NCBI GenBank assembly: GCA_947177675.1
Contig: CAMWVK010000132.1
Coordinates: 1-5,511, forward strand
DNA length: 5,511 nt
From: an uncultured Mucispirillum sp.
GTDB taxonomy: Bacteria > Chrysiogenota > Deferribacteres > Deferribacterales > Mucispirillaceae
Direction of reading: 5' to 3'
This document shows positions 1 through 5,485 of this stretch, piece by piece (the first letter of the stretch is position 1; the number at the start of each line of letters is the position of its first letter). Both the position numbers and the translations under genes were made by a program. A model generated the notes under the pieces. It was given only the letters and a program-made list of their open reading frames with translations. It ran no database searches and had not been told where the DNA came from.

Positions 1-1
1 A

Positions 2-892
2 TATATATATTTATTTATCTTTTATCTATTTACTGATTTTATCAAATTAATTTTTAAGCTGCTTAAAACACCATTTATCAGTCATTATCTTCAAGGAATT
101 ATTTCTGTAACTATGACTGTGATTATATGCTTACTTGGTTTTTTAAACAGTCATCTCACAAAAATTAATGAATATAATATTACTTTAAACAAAACAGTAC
201 ATACCCCATTTACTTTTGCAGCTCTGGCAGATATTCATATCGGCTCTGATATGACACCAGCAAGGCTTGGCAGAGAAATACAAAGAATAAACAGCCTAAA
301 ACCTGATTTTGTTTTAATTGTTGGCGATATTATAGATAATAATATATGCGACTTTACAGAAGAGTATATTGAAGAATTTAAAAAGCTGGAAGCACCATTT
401 GGGGTATATGCAGTATTTGGTAACCATGAATATTACAGTGGAAATCAGAGGGATATATTAGCAGTATTTGATAAAGCTGGATTTAAAACATTAATAGATG
501 ATGTTGTGTATATTCCAAAAAAAGAAGTTTATATTATAGGCAGGGACAGCCTGCGTCATACTAATTCATCTAATGATGAAAGAACAAATATTGAAACATT
601 ATATAACAGAATAAATGATAAAACAAAACCAGTAATTATAATTGACCATATTCCAAAAGGTTTAGATGATGGAAAGAAAATAAATGCTGATATACAGATT
701 TCAGGACATACTCATGACGGACAGTTTTTTCCTGTAAATCTTATTGTAAAAAAAATGTATGAGTTATCACATGGAATGATAAAATATGATGGATTTCACT
801 ATTTTGTTACAAGCGGGCTTGGCTTATGGGGACCGCCTGTCCGAGTAGGCACTGATTCTGAAATAATGCTGATTAATGTAACAAATAAATAA
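2..892 (+). CDS. Membrane-anchored calcineurin-like metallophosphoesterase, 5' end outside window
   Basis: Predicted metal-dependent phosphoesterase with an N-terminal membrane region; 296 residues are visible. Numbering from the ATG at 113, the dinuclear-metal motifs appear in order: D40-x-H42 (ADIH), G71-D72 (VGDIID), GNHE 103-106, H179 (IDHIP) and GHTH 198-201. The whole catalytic domain is therefore present and looks active. The ATG at 113 is probably not the true start: the frame has no stop back to base 2, the ATG has no nearby Shine-Dalgarno sequence, and it falls inside a hydrophobic helix (IISVTMTVIICLLGFL). The upstream residues are also hydrophobic (YIYLFIFYLF then TDFIKLI), as in multi-helix N-termini of this family, so the active site probably lies outside the cytoplasmic membrane or at its surface. 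The natural substrate is unknown; YaeI/YkuE-type relatives have been linked to lipid or phosphodiester hydrolysis, but nothing here assigns that. The gene converges on the - strand operon across about 1 kb of noncoding DNA. Confidence 0.9.
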   Translation, partial: YIYLFIFYLFTDFIKLIFKLLKTPFISHYLQGIISVTMTVIICLLGFLNSHLTKINEYNITLNKTVHTPFTFAALADIHIGSDMTPARLGREIQRINSLKPDFVLIVGDIIDNNICDFTEEYIEEFKKLEAPFGVYAVFGNHEYYSGNQRDILAVFDKAGFKTLIDDVVYIPKKEVYIIGRDSLRHTNSSNDERTNIETLYNRINDKTKPVIIIDHIPKGLDDGKKINADIQISGHTHDGQFFPVNLIVKKMYELSHGMIKYDGFHYFVTSGLGLWGPPVRVGTDSEIMLINVTNK

Positions 893-930
893 TATAAAAG
901 CAGTAATAATGCACTAATATGTAAATAGAT

Positions 931-956
931 ACAATATAGGTATTGTTATTAATTTT
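931..956 (+). terminator. Weak terminator candidate after the phosphoesterase gene
   Basis: A 6-bp perfect stem (acaata 931-936 with tattgt 941-946, loop tagg) is followed by an AT-rich, T-containing run. It lies about 40 nt after the phosphoesterase stop codon. The stem has almost no G+C, so this is only the best candidate in the area. Confidence 0.25.
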
Positions 957-1075
957 ACTTCAAAATATTGTTTTTGGCTCATACATTGCTTTCAGACTTT
1001 ATCTGGCTTTTTTTACACTTACAATATATGACTTGTTATTATTATTTTTCTTATTTTATCCAGCACATTTTTATT

Positions 1076-1138
1076 GGAACAAATGCTGAAATAATATTGA
1101 TTAACATATATGGCAGAAATACAAACCAATAAAATATT
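1076..1138 (+). pseudogene. Possible relic of a second phosphoesterase C-terminus
   Basis: Read in the frame of base 1076, the sequence gives GTNAEIILINI followed by a short tail and a TAA at 1136-1138. The C-terminus of the complete gene upstream reads GTDSEIMLINV, so 8 of 11 residues match. At DNA level 1076-1108 matches 848-880 at 25 of 33 positions. The frame is open back to 953, but the preceding residues lack the catalytic motifs (no GHTH or GNHE), so at most a stub remains. Alternatives are a local duplication of the gene's 3' end or chance similarity in AT-rich DNA; the match is short and the call is tentative. Confidence 0.3.
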
Positions 1139-1159
1139 AACCTGCTTGCCACATCTATT

Positions 1160-1305
1160 AGAGAGAGTAAAACAAATGAAGTGTCTTAATGGCTGATAAT
1201 TTGTATGCGTATCACTGTTTAAACTGTCATAGAGTAAAGAGATTTATATATTTTAAGACACTTCTCCAGCTATGGACTTTTGATTCCTTATCTCTCAGTC
1301 GGAAA
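1160..1305. repeat. 146-bp direct repeat, copy 1
   Basis: Matches 1377-1522 over 146 bp with 5 substitutions, four of them clustered in the first 20 bases. It contains a perfect 12-bp inverted repeat, gaagtgtcttaa at 1178-1189 and ttaagacacttc at 1253-1264, enclosing 63 bp. Outside this, gagagagtaa (1161-1170) and ttatctctc (1288-1296) can pair with one bulge, so most of the unit could form a long imperfect hairpin. The 63-bp interior holds the palindrome gtttaaac and a tgata/tatca stem. No transposase and no obvious target-site duplication are visible. A non-autonomous (MITE-like) element, a REP-like element or a structured RNA are all possible. Confidence 0.85.
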
Positions 1306-1376
1306 GCCATTGTGTCGCAAAAAACGCTCGTCTGAATGACATAGGTTTTTAGGATTAAATACCATTTATGTCTCAC

Positions 1377-1522
1377 AGAGAGAGTGAAACGAGCGAAGTG
1401 TCTTAATGGCTGATAATTTGTATGCATATCACTGTTTAAACTGTCATAGAGTAAAGAGATTTATATATTTTAAGACACTTCTCCAGCTATGGACTTTTGA
1501 TTCCTTATCTCTCAGTCGGAAA
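1377..1522. repeat. 146-bp direct repeat, copy 2
   Basis: Second copy in the same orientation, offset by 217 bp from copy 1. Its 12-bp inverted repeat arms are at 1395-1406 and 1470-1481 and are unchanged from copy 1, while substitutions lie in the left flank and at one interior position (tgcgta becomes tgcata). The right half (from about 1429 to 1522) is identical between copies. The 71-bp spacer between copies and the DNA after copy 2 share only short pieces such as gcaaaaa, so the repeat ends rather sharply after ggaaa. Confidence 0.85.
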
Positions 1523-1557
1523 AAGTGTTCTTGCAAAAACACACTCCCAATAAATCA

Positions 1558-1624
1558 GGCTCAGAATAGACAGTATGCGAAGTGATTTATAATATAAATA
1601 CTTCTGCTTATGTTATACTGAGCC
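1558..1624. repeat. Long imperfect inverted repeat (hairpin) with alternative stems
   Basis: ggctcag (1558-1564) pairs with ctgagcc (1618-1624), and the pairing extends to ggctcagaata against tatactgagcc with one mismatch. The core is a second strong stem, gcgaagt-g-atttata (from 1577) against tataaatacttc-t-gc, with single-base bulges. cagtat (1571-1576) can instead pair with atactg (1615-1620), which excludes the outer ggctcag stem. It ends with a TTTT on the + strand. It could be a terminator, the end of a mobile element, or part of a structured RNA. Confidence 0.5.
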
Positions 1625-1685
1625 TTTTAGGCGAAGTATCTGAATATACATAAGGTAAATTCTCAAAATACTTGTTATTGAATGA

Positions 1686-1717
1686 ATAAGCTCCTTATAC
1701 AGCTTATCCAATTTTTT
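1686..1717 (+). terminator. Terminator-like hairpin with T6 tract
   Basis: A perfect 7-bp stem (ataagct 1686-1692, agcttat 1701-1707, 8-nt loop) is followed after four bases by six Ts at 1712-1717. The form fits a weak intrinsic terminator on the + strand. The T tract can itself pair with ctcaaaa at 1662-1668, and the left arm can pair instead with agcttatt at 1729-1736. Confidence 0.35.
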
Positions 1718-1871
1718 GAGTAGGCTCAAGCTTATTAAGATATTATAAATTATTGTGCAGATATAGAAATGGTGAAAGTTTTTATGGAATTTAGAGCGAA
1801 CAAAACCATACTTATTATGAAAATAATAAGTGAAAAATTACAGCAGATAATGACTTATAAAGCCCAGTGAG

Positions 1872-1903
1872 AGCTGCCTTATATAAAATAAGGCAGCTTT
1901 ATA
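1872..1903. terminator. Strong hairpin between convergent units, probable terminator
   Basis: A perfect 11-bp inverted repeat, agctgccttat (1872-1882) and ataaggcagct (1888-1898), has a 5-nt loop. On the + strand the stem is followed by tttatatatt, a poor but usable U-rich run; on the - strand no T tract follows. It most likely stops + strand transcription before it enters the dksA operon and may help trim - strand transcripts. Confidence 0.55.
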
Positions 1904-1908
1904 TATTC

Positions 1909-1930
1909 AAAAGGGGGAAAAATGCCCCTT
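1909..1930 (-). terminator. Probable terminator of the tkt-rlmB-rlmH-dksA operon
   Basis: On the - strand, 13 nt after the dksA stop codon, aagggg and cccctt (1925-1930 and 1911-1916 in + coordinates) form a 6-bp G+C-rich stem around an 8-nt T-rich loop, followed by two further Ts. The T tail is short, but the position directly after the last gene supports the call. The stronger hairpin at 1872-1898 lies just beyond it. Confidence 0.5.
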
Positions 1931-1942
1931 AAAAAAGCCATA

Positions 1943-2305
1943 CTACATTTTAATTAAGCCTTTTTTCTCCAGCTCACTTTTACATTCTGTGCAGTATCTT
2001 GCAAATGGAACATATTCAAGTCTGCGAGGATTTATTTCTTCCTCACATTCTATACATACGCCATAAGTATCATTTTCAATTCTCTGCAAAGCTTGATCAA
2101 CAAGTCTTAGTTTAAGAGCATCTGTTTCAACTCTGCCAAGCATAATATTCTTATTGTAAAGATTATATGCTTCATCAGCTGTATCCTGAATACCATCAGA
2201 ACCAAGCTCTAATGCTTCGTTATACTTGCTGTTTAATGCTTCTATAAGCTCTTTTTTCATAGCAAGCAGTTTTTCACGAAAATGCTCCTTAGTCGCCTTA
2301 TCCAT
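1943..2305 (-). CDS. dksA: DksA/TraR-family C4 zinc-finger transcription regulator
   Basis: Binds RNA polymerase through the secondary channel and, in studied bacteria, works with ppGpp to lower rRNA promoter activity and raise amino-acid biosynthesis genes. At 120 residues it is shorter than E. coli DksA (151), mainly at the N-terminus. Visible parts: an N-terminal helix (about 1-36), a coiled-coil tip carrying D41-x-x-D44-x-A46, which matches the functional DxxDxA tip of DksA, a second helix (about 50-80), and a complete zinc finger C84-x2-C87...C105-x2-C108. The intact tip argues for a true DksA-like regulator rather than a tip-less zinc-finger relative. The start is supported by AGGAG six bases upstream. 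It is the last gene of the operon, following rlmH by 9 nt, which places a regulator of rRNA synthesis together with rRNA modification enzymes. Confidence 0.9.
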   Translation of the reverse strand: MDKATKEHFREKLLAMKKELIEALNSKYNEALELGSDGIQDTADEAYNLYNKNIMLGRVETDALKLRLVDQALQRIENDTYGVCIECEEEINPRRLEYVPFARYCTECKSELEKKGLIKM

Positions 2306-2311
2306 CTTACG

Positions 2312-2316
2312 CTCCT
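2312..2316 (-). promoter_or_regulatory. dksA ribosome binding site overlapping the rlmH stop
   Basis: On the - strand AGGAG lies 6 nt before the dksA ATG and shares its first two bases with the rlmH stop codon TAG (2317-2315). Ribosomes finishing rlmH sit on the dksA start signal, which favours translational coupling. Confidence 0.7.
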
Positions 2317-2749
2317 ACTTGTGATAGGGGTGACCAGTGATAATTGTTACAGCCCTGTATATCTGCTCTGCCATTATCATAAGACTTAGTTTATATGAAA
2401 ATGTCATATCAGAAAGGGATATAAACTCACATGCTGCCTCTTTTGCCTGTTTAGACAGCCCTGTTGCCTCCCCTATTACAAAAGTTATATTTTTTGAAAG
2501 GCTGCGTTTAGCATCAAACCATTCTGCAAACCCTTCGCTTGTAAACTTTTTACCACATGTATCCATAGCTATAAATATTTCTGATGCAGCTTGTTGTTTA
2601 CTTAATTTTTCAAAATATCTGCCACTCTCTCCAAGTTCTGCAAGCTCCAGTTTAAAATATGGAGAAAGGCGTTTTTGATATTCGCATATATTATCAATAA
2701 TTACTTTATCCCTAACCCTGCCCTCAACTGCAAGTCTAACTGCTGCCAT
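2315..2749 (-). CDS. rlmH: 23S rRNA pseudouridine-1915 N3-methyltransferase RlmH
   Basis: SPOUT-class, SAM-dependent enzyme that methylates pseudouridine 1915 in helix 69 of 23S rRNA, on assembled 70S ribosomes. The 144-residue length is a little below the usual 155-160. The family layout is clear: N-terminal strand (AAVRLAVEG), the SAM-binding loop FVIGEATGLS (90-99), the helix with EQIYRA (128-133), and the C-terminal HPYHK (140-144). Two positions are unusual. The family's MTFPH...R is here MTFSYKLSL, so the usual His is Tyr119 and the usual Arg is Leu123; the usual GG of the SAM loop is GE. The C-terminal His-Pro-Tyr-His is intact, so activity is likely but not certain. The ATG is 3 nt after the rlmB stop, and its AGG binding site is the last sense codon of rlmB, which suggests coupled translation. 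Confidence 0.92.
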   Translation of the reverse strand: MAAVRLAVEGRVRDKVIIDNICEYQKRLSPYFKLELAELGESGRYFEKLSKQQAASEIFIAMDTCGKKFTSEGFAEWFDAKRSLSKNITFVIGEATGLSKQAKEAACEFISLSDMTFSYKLSLMIMAEQIYRAVTIITGHPYHK

Positions 2750-2752
2750 ATA

Positions 2753-3439
2753 CTACCTGCTAAAAAGCTGATAAAGTATAACAGCACAGCTCATTGAAGC
2801 ATTAAGGGAATCTATATCAGAAGCCATGTTAATTTTAAGTTTATAATCAGCTCGTTCAAGAATACTTCCTCTTATACCCCTGCCCTCTGAACCTATTATA
2901 ACACCAAGTGGAAATTTTACAATACTTGATGCTGATTTTAAATTAATATCACCATTAATATCTGCTGCAGCAATAGAGAAACCTTTGTTTTTAAATTCAT
3001 CTATTGCCTGACCAAGATTAACCGTCTCACATATTTCTGTGTAAAACAATGAGCCTGCACTGGCTTTATATACAACAGGGCTGACACGGGCTTGGTCATG
3101 TCGCGGAACAATAATATGCCTTATACCAAAGCAGTGACATGCTCTTATTACTGCACCAAAATTATGTGGATCCTGTATTTTATCTAAAAATACAACACCA
3201 TCTATTGATGACGATTTTTTAAGAATATCTTTTAATTCTGCATATTCAAAATCATCTACAACACATACTACTCCTTGAGTTTCTGTGCCATATCTTTCTT
3301 CAAAAGCCCGCCTTCCCAGCACTTCAAAAGGTATATCTATATTATCAAAATGGATATTTGCTCCATGTCTAACAATTATCTTTTTTGCTTTGCCGCTTTT
3401 TTTAGCTTCTATTACAGGGTTTCTTCCAAAAATTATCAA
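2753..3439 (-). CDS. rlmB: TrmH/SpoU-family 23S rRNA 2'-O-methyltransferase (RlmB-like)
   Basis: SAM-dependent 2'-O-ribose methyltransferase; closest by layout to RlmB, which modifies G2251 in the peptidyl-transferase P-loop of 23S rRNA. Of its 228 residues, 1-75 form the small substrate-binding domain (FGRNPVIEA, ...ETQGVVCVV) and the rest the SPOUT domain. Motif 1 is LDKIQDPHNFGAVIRAC with N93, G95 and R99; motif 2 is IIGSEGRGI (181-189); motif 3 is SLNASM (211-216). Before motif 3 the usual Pro and Gly are N204 and S207, a mild departure. The start codon is TTG, directly after the transketolase TAA and in the same frame; no earlier in-frame start is possible, and the FGRNPV start matches the family N-terminus. 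A weak GGTG binding site lies 5 nt upstream inside the tkt end. Other TrmH-family targets (tRNA) cannot be excluded. Confidence 0.88.
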   Translation of the reverse strand: MIIFGRNPVIEAKKSGKAKKIIVRHGANIHFDNIDIPFEVLGRRAFEERYGTETQGVVCVVDDFEYAELKDILKKSSSIDGVVFLDKIQDPHNFGAVIRACHCFGIRHIIVPRHDQARVSPVVYKASAGSLFYTEICETVNLGQAIDEFKNKGFSIAAADINGDINLKSASSIVKFPLGVIIGSEGRGIRGSILERADYKLKINMASDIDSLNASMSCAVILYQLFSR

Positions 3440-5365
3440 TTATACACCCATTTCTTTAATAATTCTTTCTGCCACTTTTTCAGGGCTTAATGAAAGCATA
3501 TTATATATTTCATCAGATTTACCAGACATTGGAAATTCATTAACACCAAAATATGCTGCATCAATAAATTTCTTTCTGCTTAAAGCCATATTAGCTATTG
3601 TGCCAAATAAACCCGTTGATGATATATGGTCTTCATAAGTAAATACTTTTTTGTATTCTGTTATTTTATTAAATGATTCATTATCTATATATGCAGGACA
3701 AGATACATTAATAACTGCAAAATTTAAGCCTTTTAATTTTAATATATCATGCACCTGCACTGCTCTATATAATGTAGATCCGTAAGCTAATATTGCACCA
3801 TCACTGCCCTGTCTTATAACATCAGTTTTGCCGTAATTATATTTATAATTTTCATCAAAAAATACAGAGCCATCTTCTTTTGTAATCACAGGTATTTTTG
3901 ATCTTCCCATAGCTATATGAAAATTGCCCTGTTCTTTTGCTGCATATCTGATAACTGTATCAACCTGATTAGGGTCAGCAGGCACAATGATTTTAAAATC
4001 AAATATATTTCTTAAAAGCCCTATATAGTCAATACACATATGAGTTTTGCCATCTTCTCCAACATCAATACCTACATGTGTAGTAACCACTTTTACATTA
4101 GATGAGTTGATTTCATTCAAACGCTGCTGGTTATATACTTCATCAACACCAAACATACCAAAATCTGCAAAAAAACTTATAACACCATTAACTGAGGCAG
4201 CACCAGCACATACTGCTGTATGATGCTCTGAAATACCACACTGGAAGAAGTTTTCAGGATAATTTTTTTCAACACCATTTGTTTTTACTGAACCTGCTAA
4301 ATCACAGTCAAAAACAACTATATCTGTATATTCTTTAAGTTTATTTAATTTTACTAAATCTAATAAAGCAGCACCAAAAGCACTTCTATTATCAGTTTTA
4401 ACATCAGCATTATAAATAATGCGACTGCCTGCATTTATATTTATTTTAGGGTTTTCTGCTTTTATATGTGGAGCTGCCCACATAAAGCCTTTACGCATTT
4501 CTTTATATTTTTCAAGAGCTGGCTCTAATTTTAACTCTTTCACAGCTTCATAATACTGTTCTTCTGAAAGTGGAGCACCATGAAAGCCTGCTTCATGTTC
4601 CATAAAAGAAACACCGCTGCCCATTGCAGTTTCAGCAATAATACATACTGGTTTGCTGCATGATTTTGCTTTTAATAAAGCACCAGCTATTTCTTTAAAA
4701 TTATGACCATCTATCTGCAGCACTTCCCAGCCGTCTGATTTATAACTTTCTGCAATATTCATAGAAGGCATAACTTTAGAAATATCACCAGAAATCTGTA
4801 ACGCATTATAGTCAACAATTACAGTAATATTTGAAAGGTTATATTTAACTGCAAATCTTCTAGCTTCTGTAATCTGACCTTTTTCATGCTCACCATCGCC
4901 CATAAACACATAAATATCAAAATCATTGCCATTAACTTTGCCAGCAACAGCAGCACCACATGCTGCAGAAAGACCTTGACCAAGATTACCTGTTGTCCAT
5001 TCAACACCGGGAATAGAGCGTTCAATATGACCTTCATACATACTTCCTGCTTTTCTGAAATATGCAATATATTCATCCTGTGGTAAAATACCTTTTTTAG
5101 CAAGGCATGAATAAACTGCAGGTGATATATGACCATGAGAAACAAAAATCCTGTCTCTGTTTAAATCATAAAGATTATTACGGTTAATGTTTGCAACATT
5201 GTAAACTGTTAAAAGAGAATCAATCGTTGACATTGAGCCGCCTGGGTGACCGCTTGCAGCAAGTGTTGTCATTGTAAGAATATCGCCTCTGCATAAGAGA
5301 GCGTCCTGCTCTAACCTGCTGTAATCAAGACCTGCTATTTTTTCTGAAAAACTTTGAAAGTCCAT
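3440..5365 (-). CDS. tkt: Transketolase, full-length single chain
   Basis: Thiamine-diphosphate enzyme that moves two-carbon ketol units between sugar phosphates in the non-oxidative pentose phosphate pathway, cytosolic, supplying ribose-5-phosphate and erythrose-4-phosphate. At 641 residues it is near the usual 650-670. Domains: N-terminal TPP-binding (about 1-300) with GHPGGS (39-44), SHGH (76-79), the TPP/Mg motif GDGE (156-159) to N187, and H262 (FHG); middle pyrimidine-binding domain (about 325-490) with the catalytic Glu380 (CGISEHH) and the GEDGKTH loop (436-442); C-terminal domain (about 515-641). Some segments differ from the commonest forms: EKGQITEA for EGxxWEA, GEDGKTHMC for GEDGPTHQP, and SEHHT for AEQNM, suggesting a divergent lineage. 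The ATG has GAAGGG 8 nt upstream, and a promoter candidate precedes it. First gene of the operon. Confidence 0.93.
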   Translation of the reverse strand: MDFQSFSEKIAGLDYSRLEQDALLCRGDILTMTTLAASGHPGGSMSTIDSLLTVYNVANINRNNLYDLNRDRIFVSHGHISPAVYSCLAKKGILPQDEYIAYFRKAGSMYEGHIERSIPGVEWTTGNLGQGLSAACGAAVAGKVNGNDFDIYVFMGDGEHEKGQITEARRFAVKYNLSNITVIVDYNALQISGDISKVMPSMNIAESYKSDGWEVLQIDGHNFKEIAGALLKAKSCSKPVCIIAETAMGSGVSFMEHEAGFHGAPLSEEQYYEAVKELKLEPALEKYKEMRKGFMWAAPHIKAENPKININAGSRIIYNADVKTDNRSAFGAALLDLVKLNKLKEYTDIVVFDCDLAGSVKTNGVEKNYPENFFQCGISEHHTAVCAGAASVNGVISFFADFGMFGVDEVYNQQRLNEINSSNVKVVTTHVGIDVGEDGKTHMCIDYIGLLRNIFDFKIIVPADPNQVDTVIRYAAKEQGNFHIAMGRSKIPVITKEDGSVFFDENYKYNYGKTDVIRQGSDGAILAYGSTLYRAVQVHDILKLKGLNFAVINVSCPAYIDNESFNKITEYKKVFTYEDHISSTGLFGTIANMALSRKKFIDAAYFGVNEFPMSGKSDEIYNMLSLSPEKVAERIIKEMGV

Positions 5366-5373
5366 AATCCTAA

Positions 5374-5379
5374 CCCTTC
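5374..5379 (-). promoter_or_regulatory. tkt ribosome binding site
   Basis: GAAGGG on the - strand lies 8 nt before the tkt ATG. A nearby upstream ATG just before it runs only three codons to a TAG in its own frame, which supports the ATG at 5365 as the tkt start. Confidence 0.6.
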
Positions 5380-5421
5380 ATACTGAAATACAGTTACCTA
5401 AAACATAACTACTTGAAATGG

Positions 5422-5450
5422 AAGATAGCGATATATGACTGATATGGCAA
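5422..5450 (-). promoter_or_regulatory. Sigma-70-type promoter candidate for the tkt operon
   Basis: On the - strand TTGCCA (5450-5445; 5 of 6 to consensus) is followed after exactly 17 bases by TATCTT (5427-5422; 4 of 6). Transcription would start near 5415, giving a leader of about 50 nt before tkt. AT-rich DNA throws up such matches by chance, but spacing and position are right. Confidence 0.5.
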
Positions 5451-5485
5451 TAAAAAAGATAGATTTTTTAAATTTATTTTTTTCT

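Larger units (their letters stand above)
893..1942. other. Noncoding region between convergent genes, with repeats and hairpins
   Basis: About 1.05 kb separates the phosphoesterase stop from the dksA stop. I see no convincing gene. In order it holds a weak terminator hairpin near 931, a possible phosphoesterase relic near 1076-1138, two 146-bp direct repeats with a 71-bp spacer, a near-palindrome at 1525-1542, a long imperfect hairpin at 1558-1624, a terminator-like hairpin at 1686-1717, an unassigned 33-codon frame at 1769-1870, and two hairpins at 1872-1930. Such length is out of keeping with the tight packing of the neighbouring operon, so this looks like a site of insertion and decay, or a structured RNA locus. 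Confidence 0.75.

Noticed and set aside
1227..1427. 66-residue open frame on the - strand
   Set aside because: It runs from one repeat copy through the spacer into the other, has no clear binding site and no recognisable motif. The repeat period of 217 bp is not a multiple of three, so the two copies are read in different frames. Best explained as a chance frame in repeat DNA.
1160..1522. CRISPR array
   Set aside because: Only two units, each 146 bp, with a single 71-bp spacer and no cas genes; the geometry does not fit.
1525..1542. Near-palindrome gtgttcttgcaaaaacac as an operator or terminator
   Set aside because: One mismatch in nine pairs and no T tract or promoter beside it; noted within the noncoding region only.
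1872..1898. tRNA or other classical RNA gene around the strong hairpin
   Set aside because: No cloverleaf arms, anticodon stem or T-loop sequence; a single hairpin only.
2337..2678. 113-residue + strand frame
   Set aside because: Lies wholly antisense to rlmH, whose protein is clearly recognised; a shadow frame.
3275..3638. Two overlapping + strand frames across the tkt/rlmB junction
   Set aside because: Antisense to two clearly recognised genes, with no family motifs.
4819..5145. Frames on both strands inside tkt
   Set aside because: Out-of-frame shadows of the transketolase N-terminal domain; the tkt frame carries all expected motifs without interruption.
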